Below are positions 1-8,018 of a stretch of DNA of 64,000 bases, piece by piece. Source of the stretch: Nocardia caishijiensis NBRC 108228. Its GTDB lineage: Bacteria; Actinomycetota; Actinomycetes; Mycobacteriales; Mycobacteriaceae. The first letter of the stretch is position 1, and each line of letters opens with the position of its first letter. The notes below the pieces were generated by a model. That model was not told the origin of the DNA. It did not search any database and saw only the letters and a list, made by a program, of their open reading frames with translations. A program made the position numbers and the translations under genes. The stretch lies in assembly GCF_001612825.1 (NCBI RefSeq), contig NZ_BDBE01000028.1:1-64000 (forward strand). The letters run 5' to 3'.

Positions 1-65
1 AAAAACACAGCCAGTACTCCCCTGGGCGCAATACCGTCAGGCATCACTCCCCCAGGCGAAACCCC

Positions 66-1442
66 TCAGCCCACCCTCCCGAGCACCAACTCCCCCGGCT
101 TCCCTTCCGGCGCGCTCTCGACACTCACAGCCCCCGACAACGACTCCACCGCCGCATCGAAAGCCTCAGGTGTATCCGTATGCAGCGTGAACAGCGGCTG
201 ACCGACCGTCACCGAGTCCCCCGGCTTCGCGTGCATCTCCACCCCGGCCCCCGCTTGAACCTTCTCCCCCTGCCGCGCACGCCCGGCCCCCAGCTGCCAC
301 GCCGCGAGCCCCACCCCCATCGCGTCCAACCGTGTCAAGACCCCTGCCGCCTCGGCACGCACAACCTCGGTGTGCCGAGCCGTGGGCAAGGCCGCATCGG
401 GATCACCGCCCTGCGCCTCGATCATCGAACGCCAGTGGTCCATGGCCCGGCCGTCGGCCAGTACCTCGGCCGGGTCCACCTGCAACCCGGCCTGCGCGAC
501 CATCTCGCGAGCAAGCGTCAGCGTCAGCTCGACGACATCCGCGGGTCCACCACCGGCCAGCACCTCGACCGACTCCGCCACCTCGAGGGCGTTGCCGGCG
601 GTCCGCCCCAACGGGGCATCCATCGCGGTCAACAACGCCACCGTCTTCACCCCGGCATCGCGCCCCAACTCGACCATCACGGTCGCCAACTCGCGCGCCT
701 CGTCGAGGGTCTTCAGAAACGCGCCTGTCCCGACTTTCACATCGAGGACCAGTGCCGATGTCCCCTCGGCGATCTTCTTGCTCATGATCGAACTGGCGAT
801 CAACGGAATCGACTCGACCGTGCCGGTCACGTCTCGCAGCGCGTACAACCGTTTGTCGGCGGGGGCGAGGTCGGCGCCCGCGGCGCAGATCACCGCGCCG
901 ATCGCCGGGTCGGCCAGGATCTCGCGCATCCGCGGCACCGTGACGTCGGCCTGCCAGCCGGGGATGGACTCGAGCTTGTCCAGGGTGCCCCCGGTATGCC
1001 CGAGCCCGCGTCCCGACAGCTGCGGCACCGCCGCACCGCAGGCCGCCACCAGCGGCGCCAACGGCAGCGTGATCTTGTCGCCGACGCCACCGGTCGAATG
1101 CTTGTCGACGGTTGGGCGCGGCAGATCGGTGAAGTCCATGCGGCTGCCCGACCCGATCATCGCCGCGGTCCACCGCCCGATCTCGCGCCGGTTCATGCCG
1201 CGCAGCAGGATCGCCATGGCCAGCGCCGACATCTGCTCGTCGGCCACGATCCCCCGGGTGAACGCGTCGACCACCCAGTCGATCTGCGCGTCGGACAGTT
1301 CGCCGCCGTCCCGCTTGGCCCGAATGATCGATACCGCGCTGTGGCCGCCTCCCCGCGAAGTCGGGCCGGTGTCGGGCGGACTCGCGTCGGCGGTCGGCGG
1401 CAGGTCGGCGGTCCGTGCGTTCGTTCCCGGCGAGTTACCCAT
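66..1442 (-). CDS. deoA: Thymidine phosphorylase
   Basis: Splits thymidine (or deoxyuridine) with phosphate into the base and deoxyribose-1-phosphate in cytosolic pyrimidine salvage. The 458-residue protein shows the family's phosphate and nucleoside site: KHSTGGVGDK at about residues 114-123 and SGRGLGHTGGTLDKLES at about 143-159. It carries roughly 35 extra Pro/Ser-rich residues before the usual start of the family (VSIIRAKRDGG). The ATG was kept because it lies only 7 nt after the cytidine deaminase stop, as expected for a coupled operon. Cytidine deaminase supplies deoxyuridine, so the two genes form one salvage pathway. Confidence 0.95.
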   Translation of the reverse strand: MGNSPGTNARTADLPPTADASPPDTGPTSRGGGHSAVSIIRAKRDGGELSDAQIDWVVDAFTRGIVADEQMSALAMAILLRGMNRREIGRWTAAMIGSGSRMDFTDLPRPTVDKHSTGGVGDKITLPLAPLVAACGAAVPQLSGRGLGHTGGTLDKLESIPGWQADVTVPRMREILADPAIGAVICAAGADLAPADKRLYALRDVTGTVESIPLIASSIMSKKIAEGTSALVLDVKVGTGAFLKTLDEARELATVMVELGRDAGVKTVALLTAMDAPLGRTAGNALEVAESVEVLAGGGPADVVELTLTLAREMVAQAGLQVDPAEVLADGRAMDHWRSMIEAQGGDPDAALPTARHTEVVRAEAAGVLTRLDAMGVGLAAWQLGAGRARQGEKVQAGAGVEMHAKPGDSVTVGQPLFTLHTDTPEAFDAAVESLSGAVSVESAPEGKPGELVLGRVG

Positions 1443-1449
1443 GTGCCAA

Positions 1450-1875
1450 CTAAATCAGTGGTCGCGCACCTTCGCCAGCTCGACCGGCCGCCAGATCGTC
1501 GGGGCCGAACGCGTACGGCAACAGCTCCCTCAGCCTCTTGGGCCCCTCGACATGGTCTACGAGCAACTCACCCCCGCCGTGCTCGAACAGCAGCTGTCGG
1601 CACCGTCCGCACGGCATCAGGATTTCCCCTCTGGAATCGGTCACCGACACCGCAGCAAGACGCCCCCCACCCGACTCGAATAAGTTACCGACGAGTACGC
1701 ATTCGGCACACAGGGTTAGTCCATATGAGACATTTTCCACATTGCAACCGCTCACAATTCGACCGTCCGTGGTGAGAGCAGCCGCACCGACCGGGAAACC
1801 CGAGTAGGGAGCATACGCGCGACCCATTACGCGAAATGCCATGTCACGCAACATATTCCAGTCGATTTCGGACAT
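1450..1875 (-). CDS. cdd: Cytidine deaminase
   Basis: Zinc enzyme that deaminates cytidine and deoxycytidine to uridine and deoxyuridine. The 141-residue length is typical of the short homotetrameric form. Zinc and catalytic residues are visible as C56-A-E58 and P-C89-G-R-C92. The open frame extends much further upstream, but the ATG at 1875 is preceded by GGAGG with 6 nt spacing and gives MSEIDW, matching family length. First gene of an operon with deoA, divergent from sdhC across about 290 bp that hold both promoters. Confidence 0.95.
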   Translation of the reverse strand: MSEIDWNMLRDMAFRVMGRAYAPYSGFPVGAAALTTDGRIVSGCNVENVSYGLTLCAECVLVGNLFESGGGRLAAVSVTDSRGEILMPCGRCRQLLFEHGGGELLVDHVEGPKRLRELLPYAFGPDDLAAGRAGEGARPLI

Positions 1876-2164
1876 CGCGAACCTCCAGCCGATACCGCCG
1901 AACACGTCCGCGCGGGGGCTCGGACACCAGTATTCGGCATCGAGAAAGGTAAACCTAACTCGGCCGATTCGTGCACAACGCACGGCACGCCGAATTAGTT
2001 CCGCGAAACAGAGAGGATTAGAGTTCACCGAAGATCGGTTCAGGTTCCCGGCGGCGGGCCAGCGCTCGAGAATACAGCGCAGCCACCTGGGCATTTGCCT
2101 CTCCACGCAGCCGGCGTCGGATCTGTGACCGGGTCCATCAACGACGTTGGAGGCACCGCACTCT

Positions 2165-2569
2165 ATGACCACGATAGAAGCTCCGGCTCCGGCCCAGCCG
2201 AAGCGGAAGACGCTGTACCGCGGCGACCCCGGCATGTGGTCCTGGGCGCTGCACCGGATCACCGGTGTCACGATCTTCTTCTTCCTCTTCGTGCACGTGC
2301 TGGACACGGCACTGGTCCGGGTGAACCCGAACACCTACGACCAGATCATCGAGACGTACAAGAGCCCGATCGTCGCGCTGCTGGAAATGGGCCTCGTGGT
2401 GTGCGTGCTCTACCACGCCCTCAACGGCGTCCGGGTGATCCTCATCGACTTCTGGTCGCAGGGTCCGCGCTTCCAGAAGCAGATGCTGTGGGTCGTGCTG
2501 GCCATCTGGATCCTGGTCTCCGCCGCCGGCGTCGGCCGCCAGTTCTTCTACCTGCTGACGGAGCACTGA
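2165..2569 (+). CDS. sdhC: Succinate dehydrogenase cytochrome b556 subunit
   Basis: Membrane anchor subunit of complex II, which binds heme b and quinone with SdhD. The 134-residue protein (from MTTIEAP) has three hydrophobic helices and the family signature around SWALHRITGV and HALNGVR, whose histidines are candidate heme or quinone ligands. A GGAGG lies 11 nt upstream of the ATG. A TTG at 2147 would add six residues but is less likely. First gene of sdhCDAB; sdhD follows after 1 nt. Confidence 0.93.
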   Translation: MTTIEAPAPAQPKRKTLYRGDPGMWSWALHRITGVTIFFFLFVHVLDTALVRVNPNTYDQIIETYKSPIVALLEMGLVVCVLYHALNGVRVILIDFWSQGPRFQKQMLWVVLAIWILVSAAGVGRQFFYLLTEH

Positions 2570-2570
2570 T

Positions 2571-3005
2571 ATGTCTGCACCTGTCCTCGGCAAGTCCTAC
2601 GACCGCCCCGCCAGCCTCGACGCGCCCCGCGCCCCCCGCGGTGGCGGCAACAGCAACTTCGAGAAGTACGCGTGGCTGTTCATGCGCTTCTCCGGCCTGC
2701 TGCTGATCGTCCTCGTGCTCGGCCACATGTTCATCATGCTGATGATCGACGGCGGCGTGAAGCGCCTGAACTTCGGCTTCGTCGCCGGTCGGTGGGCCAG
2801 CCCGTTCTGGCAGCTGTGGGACCTGACGATGCTCTGGCTGGCCCAGCTGCACGGCGGCAACGGTCTGCGCACCGTCATCGATGACTACGCCCGCAACGAC
2901 CAGACCCGGTTCTGGCTCAAGACCATCCTCGTGGTCTCGATGATCCTGGTCATGGGCGTCGGCACGTACGTCATCTTCACCTTCGACCCCAACATCACCG
3001 GTTAG
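2571..3005 (+). CDS. sdhD: Succinate dehydrogenase hydrophobic membrane anchor subunit
   Basis: Second membrane anchor of succinate dehydrogenase. The 144 residues hold a hydrophilic N-terminus, then FMRFSGLLLIVLVLGHMF (first helix with a conserved His), a middle helix near LHGGNGLRTVIDDY and a C-terminal helix. The start is 1 nt after the sdhC stop and the end is 16 nt before sdhA, so the four genes are co-transcribed and probably coupled. Assignment as SdhD rests on position as well as sequence, since anchor subunits diverge quickly. Confidence 0.92.
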   Translation: MSAPVLGKSYDRPASLDAPRAPRGGGNSNFEKYAWLFMRFSGLLLIVLVLGHMFIMLMIDGGVKRLNFGFVAGRWASPFWQLWDLTMLWLAQLHGGNGLRTVIDDYARNDQTRFWLKTILVVSMILVMGVGTYVIFTFDPNITG

Positions 3006-3021
3006 GAACAGGCCACCTCGC

Positions 3022-4791
3022 ATGAGTGAATCCCGTCCGATTCAGGAACATCGCTACGACGTGGTCATCGTCGGCGCCGGTGGCGCGGGCATGCGCGCGG
3101 CGATCGAGGCCGGTCCCCGGGCTCGCACCGCGGTCCTGACCAAGCTCTACCCGACGCGCAGTCACACCGGCGCGGCCCAGGGCGGCATGTGCGCCGCGCT
3201 GGCCAACGTCGAAGAAGACAACTGGGAATGGCACACCTTCGACACCGTCAAGGGTGGTGACTACCTGGTCGACCAGGACGCCGCGGAGATCATGGCCAAA
3301 GAGGCCATCGACGCGGTCATGGACCTGGAGAAGATGGGCCTGCCGTTCAACCGCACGCCCGAGGGCAAGATCGACCAGCGTCGCTTCGGTGGCCACACCC
3401 GTGACCACGGCAAGGCGCCCGTGCGTCGCGCGTGTTATGCCGCCGACCGCACCGGCCACATGATCCTGCAGACGCTGTACCAGAACTGCGTCAAGCACGA
3501 CGTGGAGTTCTACAACGAGTTCTACGTGCTCGACCTGGTGATGACCGAGTCCGACCGTGGCCCCGTCGCCACCGGCGTCGTCGCCTACGAGCTGGCCACC
3601 GGCGAGATCCACGTCTTCCACGCGAAGTCGATCGTGTTCGCCACCGGCGGCTCGGGCCGCATGTACAAGACCACCTCGAACGCGCACACGCTGACCGGCG
3701 ACGGCATGGCGATCGTGTTCCGCAAGGGCCTGCCGCTCGAGGACATGGAGTTCCACCAGTTCCACCCGACAGGCCTCGCGGGCCTCGGCATCCTCATCTC
3801 CGAGGCTGTGCGTGGTGAGGGCGGCATCCTGCGCAACGCCTCCGGTGAGCGTTTCATGGAGCGCTACGCCCCCACCATCAAGGACCTCGCGCCGCGTGAC
3901 ATCGTCGCCCGCTCGATGGTGCTCGAGGTGCTCGAGGGCCGTGGCGCCGGGCCGAACAAGGACTACGTCTACATCGACGTGACCCACCTCGGCGAGGACG
4001 TGCTCGAGGAGAAGCTGCCCGACATCACCGAGTTCGCGCGCACCTACCTGGGTGTGGACCCGGTCAAGGAGCTCGTGCCCGTCATGCCGACCTGCCACTA
4101 CGTGATGGGCGGTATCCCCACCCGCATCCGTGGCGAGGTGCTGCGCAACAACACCGACGTGGTCCCCGGCCTCTACGCCGCCGGTGAGTGCGCGTGCGTG
4201 TCCGTGCACGGCGCGAACCGCCTCGGCACCAACTCGCTGCTCGACATCAACGTGTTCGGCCGGCGCGCAGGCATCGCGGCCGCCGAGTACGCCCAGCGCA
4301 CCGAGTTCGTCGAGATGCCGGAGAACCCGGCGCAGATGGTGCAGGACTGGCTGACGCTGATCCTGTCCGACCACGGCAACGAGCGCGTGGCCGACATCCG
4401 CACCGAACTGCAGTACACGATGGACATGAACGCCGCCGTGTTCCGCACCGAGGACACCCTCAAGCAGGCCCTCACCGACATCCACGCGCTCAAGGAGCGC
4501 TACACCCGGATCACGGTGCAGGACAAGGGCAAGCGCTACAACAGCGACCTGCTCGAGGCCGTCGAGCTGGGCTTCCTGCTCGAGCTGGCCGAGGTCACCG
4601 TCGTCGGCGCGCTCAACCGCAAGGAATCGCGTGGTGGGCACGCCCGCGAGGACTACCCGGACCGCGACGACGTGAACTTCATGCGGCACACCATGGCCTA
4701 CAAGCAGGGCCCGGAACTCATCTCCGAGATCCGCCTCGACTTCAAGCCGGTGGTGCAGACCCGCTACGAGCCGATGGAGCGTAAGTACTGA
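3022..4791 (+). CDS. sdhA: Succinate dehydrogenase flavoprotein subunit
   Basis: Oxidises succinate to fumarate and passes electrons to SdhB, linking the TCA cycle to the respiratory chain. The 589-residue protein has an N-terminal FAD-binding GAGGAGMRAA (residues 18-27). The RSHT motif with H48 is where FAD is covalently attached in the family. HQFHPTG and HGANRLGTNSLLD line the substrate site. Full length and typical of the actinobacterial aerobic enzyme. Its TGA overlaps the sdhB ATG by one base (TGATG), indicating translational coupling. Confidence 0.97.
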   Translation: MSESRPIQEHRYDVVIVGAGGAGMRAAIEAGPRARTAVLTKLYPTRSHTGAAQGGMCAALANVEEDNWEWHTFDTVKGGDYLVDQDAAEIMAKEAIDAVMDLEKMGLPFNRTPEGKIDQRRFGGHTRDHGKAPVRRACYAADRTGHMILQTLYQNCVKHDVEFYNEFYVLDLVMTESDRGPVATGVVAYELATGEIHVFHAKSIVFATGGSGRMYKTTSNAHTLTGDGMAIVFRKGLPLEDMEFHQFHPTGLAGLGILISEAVRGEGGILRNASGERFMERYAPTIKDLAPRDIVARSMVLEVLEGRGAGPNKDYVYIDVTHLGEDVLEEKLPDITEFARTYLGVDPVKELVPVMPTCHYVMGGIPTRIRGEVLRNNTDVVPGLYAAGECACVSVHGANRLGTNSLLDINVFGRRAGIAAAEYAQRTEFVEMPENPAQMVQDWLTLILSDHGNERVADIRTELQYTMDMNAAVFRTEDTLKQALTDIHALKERYTRITVQDKGKRYNSDLLEAVELGFLLELAEVTVVGALNRKESRGGHAREDYPDRDDVNFMRHTMAYKQGPELISEIRLDFKPVVQTRYEPMERKY

Positions 4792-5561
4792 TGACTGCTG
4801 TAGCAGAACCAACCACGCAGAAGCCCGCGCCCGTCCCCGAGGGCTCGGTCATGGTCACCGTGAAGGTGGCCCGGTTCAGCACCGAGAACGACAAGGGCGC
4901 GTACTGGGACTCGTTCCAGGTGCCGGTCCTGCCGACCGACCGCTTCCTCAACGTGCTGATCTACATCAAGTCCTACCTGGACGGCACCCTCACCTTCCGG
5001 CGCTCCTGCGCCCACGGTGTGTGCGGTTCCGACGCGATGCGGATCAACGGTGTGAACCGGCTGGCCTGCAAGGTCCTGATGAAGGACATGCTGCCCAAGG
5101 GCGACAAGACCCTCACCATGACCGTCGAGCCCATCCGCGGCCTGCCGGTGGAGAAGGACCTGGTCGTCGACATGGAACCGTTCTTCGACGCGTTCCGTGC
5201 CGTCAAGCCGTACCTGATCACCTCGGGTAACGAGCCCACCCGCGAGCGCATCCAGTCCCAGCACGACCGCGCCCGCTTCGATGACACCACCAAGTGCATC
5301 CTGTGCGCCTGCTGCACCACCTCCTGCCCCGTGTACTGGAGCGACGGCAGCTACTTCGGCCCGGCCGCGATCGTGAACGCCCACCGCTTCATCTTCGACA
5401 GCCGCGACGAAGGCGCCCGCGACCGCCTCGACATCCTCAACGACGTCGAGGGCGTATGGCGCTGCCGCACCACCTTCAACTGCACCGACGCGTGCCCCCG
5501 CGGCATCGAGGTCACCAAGGCCATCCAGGAAGTCAAGCGCGCGCTGCTGTTCGCCCGCTGA
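4791..5561 (+). CDS. sdhB: Succinate dehydrogenase iron-sulfur subunit
   Basis: Carries the three iron-sulfur clusters that move electrons from SdhA to quinone. In 256 residues the plant-ferredoxin-type cysteines (RRSCAHGVCGSDAMR, then NRLACK) bind the [2Fe-2S] cluster. CILCACCTTSCP and the later C-R-TTFNCTDACP bind the [4Fe-4S] and [3Fe-4S] clusters. The gene is intact. Its last 137 codons (from codon 120) plus the terminator are repeated exactly 2394 bp downstream, flanking a foreign-looking cassette, so the 3' part may have been delivered by that element. Confidence 0.97.
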   Translation: MTAVAEPTTQKPAPVPEGSVMVTVKVARFSTENDKGAYWDSFQVPVLPTDRFLNVLIYIKSYLDGTLTFRRSCAHGVCGSDAMRINGVNRLACKVLMKDMLPKGDKTLTMTVEPIRGLPVEKDLVVDMEPFFDAFRAVKPYLITSGNEPTRERIQSQHDRARFDDTTKCILCACCTTSCPVYWSDGSYFGPAAIVNAHRFIFDSRDEGARDRLDILNDVEGVWRCRTTFNCTDACPRGIEVTKAIQEVKRALLFAR

Positions 5562-5612
5562 CCTCCCCGGTCCCGACGAAGGCCGCCTTCATCTTTCGAT
5601 GAAGGCGGCCTT
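5148..5612 (+). repeat. Direct repeat copy 1: sdhB 3' end plus terminator (465 bp)
   Basis: This stretch, from codon 120 of sdhB to the end of the terminator hairpin, recurs at 7542-8006. The repeat starts at GTGGAGAAGGACC and ends at GGCGGCCTT. Translations of the repeat are identical in three different frames, so the DNA is identical or nearly so. The two copies bracket about 1.93 kb of unique DNA holding a toxin-antitoxin-like pair. Confidence 0.95.
5579..5612 (+). terminator. Rho-independent-type hairpin after sdhB
   Basis: A 14-bp perfect stem AAGGCCGCCTTCAT / ATGAAGGCGGCCTT encloses a 6-nt loop CTTTCG, 18 nt after the sdhB stop. It ends the sdhCDAB transcript. It lacks a long T tract, as is usual in high-GC actinomycetes. 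The stem stops exactly where the repeated DNA ends. Confidence 0.85.
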
Positions 5613-5686
5613 TGTTAGCTGTGCTCCCGGCGAGAGCTGCCAGCACCCTCGTTGTCAACAGGTTCCGAGGTCTGTCCAAGCTCCAC

Positions 5687-5721
5687 CTGACAGCCGTGCA
5701 CCAATGTTCTAATATCGAACA
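5687..5721 (+). promoter_or_regulatory. Leaderless promoter with overlapping operator for the XRE-ImmA/PIN cassette
   Basis: CTGACA (5687-5692) and TAATAT (5710-5715) are separated by exactly 17 nt, an almost perfect housekeeping sigma promoter. The -10 box is 7 nt from the ATG at 5723, so the mRNA should be leaderless. An inverted repeat TGTTC (5705-5709) / GAACA (5717-5721) encloses the -10 box, the expected layout for autorepression by the HTH protein encoded just downstream. Box matches are seen directly; the regulatory role is inferred. Confidence 0.75.
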
Positions 5722-5722
5722 C

Positions 5723-6838
5723 ATGACTGAGCTAGACGCCGCTACGCTCGGCGGGCGCATCGCTGACGCGCGAACTCGGCGCGGGCTGACACAGGCCGAG
5801 TTAGCTACCGCCATCGCCTTGGACCGCTCGGCCTTGGCAAAGATCGAAGGTGGCACCCGACGTGTTTCAGCACTTGAGCTAGCAAACATCGCCGTTGAGG
5901 TAGGCGAGCGCATTGAATGGTTCATACATGCCTCTACTCCAGCCATAGTCTCTCATCGGAATCTTCAGGAGCCTGGAGCGCCAAGCCCTGAGATTGACCG
6001 CGAACTTGAGAGGATCGCGTGGAATGTGGAGTTTGCGCAGGCAAACGACCACGAATTCAATGCCCCTCCTTCTCTCCAAATCCCAAAGCCAATGTCTTTA
6101 AGCGAAGCTGAAACATCCGCGAAACGCGTGCGAACACTACTTCAGCTCGCACCCAACGAACCCGTGCACGATATTGCGGGCGCTACCGAACAATTTGGCC
6201 TTCTCGCCTTTTCCTTCGACCTTGGGACCAATGGTGCCGATGCAGCCTCCCTTGCATTGCAATCAGGTGGAATTGCCCTAGTGAACGGTCACCTACACGT
6301 CGGTCGCCGTCGGGTAGCCCTCGCACATGAGCTCGGTCACTTTCTATTTGCGGACGAGTATTCCATAGACTGGCGCCTCGGAACGAATGAGGATGACTCG
6401 GCATGGGAGACACGACTCGACCGATTTGCCCGTGCGGTACTTCTACCTGCCGATTCCCTTAAGTCCGAGTGGGAATCAGCAGTATCTGACCACGGATTGC
6501 GGGCTGCGGCCGTGATCCTCGGAAGTAAATATCAAGTCGATATGACCACGCTCGCAATACGACTCAAAGAGCTAAAAGTTGCAAATGGTTCTCAGTTCGG
6601 TTTCATAAGATCCGTTCGCACAACTCGGGCTGACATAATCGAATTGGATCTTGTACCCCGTCACGATCTTGAGCCAAAGTTCCTCGCCCGCGGGTACGAG
6701 AAGTCTGTGCTACGCCTCTACCGATCCTCCACAGTTTCACCGATTCGTGCGGTCGACTTGCTGTTCGATTCGATTACCGAGGACCAGCTGCCTCCACCCA
6801 AACCAATTGCAGCTAACGCAATTTGGGAGTTTGTGTGA
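5723..6838 (+). CDS. XRE-family regulator fused to ImmA/IrrE-type metallopeptidase (putative antitoxin)
   Basis: The 371-residue protein has an N-terminal XRE helix-turn-helix (about residues 10-64, with GLTQAELATAIALDRSALAKIE). A C-terminal ImmA/IrrE (COG2856, DUF955) domain shows a zinc HELGH motif at residues 202-206. Such fusions act in mobile elements as DNA-binding regulators whose protease part may control a partner. Here the next gene, a PIN nuclease, overlaps by 4 nt (GTGA), so this is a likely antitoxin/regulator. The DNA is visibly less GC-rich than its neighbours and uses TTA codons, rare here, which suggests transfer. The start at 5723 is fixed by the promoter 7 nt upstream. Confidence 0.85.
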   Translation: MTELDAATLGGRIADARTRRGLTQAELATAIALDRSALAKIEGGTRRVSALELANIAVEVGERIEWFIHASTPAIVSHRNLQEPGAPSPEIDRELERIAWNVEFAQANDHEFNAPPSLQIPKPMSLSEAETSAKRVRTLLQLAPNEPVHDIAGATEQFGLLAFSFDLGTNGADAASLALQSGGIALVNGHLHVGRRRVALAHELGHFLFADEYSIDWRLGTNEDDSAWETRLDRFARAVLLPADSLKSEWESAVSDHGLRAAAVILGSKYQVDMTTLAIRLKELKVANGSQFGFIRSVRTTRADIIELDLVPRHDLEPKFLARGYEKSVLRLYRSSTVSPIRAVDLLFDSITEDQLPPPKPIAANAIWEFV

Positions 6839-7365
6839 CGGAGACGCTAATCTTCGACACGAGCCCACTTTGCCATTTCGCACGAGCTGACTGGCTGAAT
6901 GTCCTCAAAGCTGTTGTCGGGGAAAGGGAAGCACTAATACCCGATGTCGTTGTCAGCGAACTTCGACTACTAGGAACGTCGGATAGCAGAGTTCTCGCAG
7001 TGCTCGATACACCGTGGATCCAGCACCGAGAGCTACGCAACCCAGACGAAATCGCTGCATTCGCAGATTTCTCCGCTCGCCTGGTACGTAATGACCGCAA
7101 TAGAGGCGAAGCAGGCGTCCTTGCATTAGCACGCACACTGCCTGGAATCGCCGTAATCGATGATGGGGCGGGCAGAAAGGCCGCGCGGGATCATGGGGTC
7201 GATTGCAGCCCTACGCTGCGCCTTCTGTGTGACGCAATCCGACAAGGCCTCCTGACCGTCCCCCTGGTTTCTATATTAGCGGACGATTTGATCATAAACG
7301 AATATCGATTGCCCTTCAAGCCGGGGGATTTTGAGAAATGGGGACGAGATAACGGGCTATTGTAA
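6835..7365 (+). CDS. PIN-domain nuclease (putative toxin)
   Basis: A 176-residue protein starting at a GTG that overlaps the upstream stop (GTGA). It shows a PIN ribonuclease fold pattern: D8 in LIFDTSPL, E42 in VVSEL, E92 in RGEAGVLALA and D109/D110 in AVIDDGAGRKAA. These are the four acidic metal-binding positions of VapC-like and DUF3368-like toxins, so catalysis should be intact. Order and overlap match a toxin-antitoxin operon in which the XRE-protease precedes the toxin. Cellular target unknown. Composition is as AT-rich as the partner gene. Confidence 0.82.
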   Translation: MTETLIFDTSPLCHFARADWLNVLKAVVGEREALIPDVVVSELRLLGTSDSRVLAVLDTPWIQHRELRNPDEIAAFADFSARLVRNDRNRGEAGVLALARTLPGIAVIDDGAGRKAARDHGVDCSPTLRLLCDAIRQGLLTVPLVSILADDLIINEYRLPFKPGDFEKWGRDNGLL

Positions 7366-7541
7366 CCTCCGATTCGTCAGATTCGCTGACATGTCTTCGG
7401 CATTACCGAATGCCCTACATACCGAACAAGCCCGGTAGATGCTCCACTGCCCCGGGGGTAATCCAACTTCGTCGACACGGGGCGTGATGCAAGGTATGCA
7501 AAGCTGCAAGATTATCGAGCCGCTCCCGTCCCACCCACGGC

Positions 7542-7955
7542 GTGGAGAAGGACCTGGTCGTCGACATGGAACCGTTCTTCGACGCGTTCCGTGCCGTCAA
7601 GCCGTACCTGATCACCTCGGGTAACGAGCCCACCCGCGAGCGCATCCAGTCCCAGCACGACCGCGCCCGCTTCGATGACACCACCAAGTGCATCCTGTGC
7701 GCCTGCTGCACCACCTCCTGCCCCGTGTACTGGAGCGACGGCAGCTACTTCGGCCCGGCCGCGATCGTGAACGCCCACCGCTTCATCTTCGACAGCCGCG
7801 ACGAAGGCGCCCGCGACCGCCTCGACATCCTCAACGACGTCGAGGGCGTATGGCGCTGCCGCACCACCTTCAACTGCACCGACGCGTGCCCCCGCGGCAT
7901 CGAGGTCACCAAGGCCATCCAGGAAGTCAAGCGCGCGCTGCTGTTCGCCCGCTGA
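7542..7955 (+). pseudogene. Partial duplicate of sdhB (residues 120-256)
   Basis: An exact copy of the last 137 codons of sdhB, containing the [4Fe-4S]/[3Fe-4S] domain but lacking the [2Fe-2S] domain. A GTG happens to begin the copy, but no ribosome site or promoter precedes it and half a subunit should not be functional. It is best read as the displaced original 3' end of the chromosomal sdhB, or as one arm of a homologous-recombination integration. No frameshift or point mutation is visible, so the event is recent or the copies are being homogenised. Confidence 0.9.
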
Positions 7956-8006
7956 CCTCCCCGGTCCCGACGAAGGCCGCCTTCATCTTTCGATGAAGGC
8001 GGCCTT
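7542..8006 (+). repeat. Direct repeat copy 2: sdhB 3' end plus terminator (465 bp)
   Basis: Second copy of 5148-5612, offset by 2394 bp. The 176 bp before it (7366-7541), between the PIN gene and the repeat, show no recognisable gene. Confidence 0.95.
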
Positions 8007-8011
8007 CGTCG
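7968..8011 (+). terminator. Full-length sdh terminator (19-bp stem)
   Basis: CGACGAAGGCCGCCTTCAT pairs perfectly with ATGAAGGCGGCCTTCGTCG around a CTTTCG loop. Copy 1 has only the inner 14 bp because its right flank differs. The longer symmetry here suggests this junction is the original chromosomal one. It may also end the Rpn gene transcript arriving from the other strand (stop at 8019). Confidence 0.85.
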
Positions 8012-8018
8012 TTCGGAC

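Noticed and set aside
1945..1965. Possible iron-regulator (IdeR/DtxR) box AGGTAAACCTAAC between cdd and sdhC.
   Set aside because: Only one half fits the 19-bp consensus; the other half matches at about 3 of 8 positions.
2995..4812. 605-codon minus-strand frame opposite sdhA.
   Set aside because: Mirror frame of a high-GC gene; its protein is His/Val/Arg-rich and matches nothing, while sdhA is certain.
7366..7541. Search for att core, tRNA fragment or integrase relic between the PIN gene and the sdhB repeat.
   Set aside because: No tRNA-like or integrase-like sequence was recognised.
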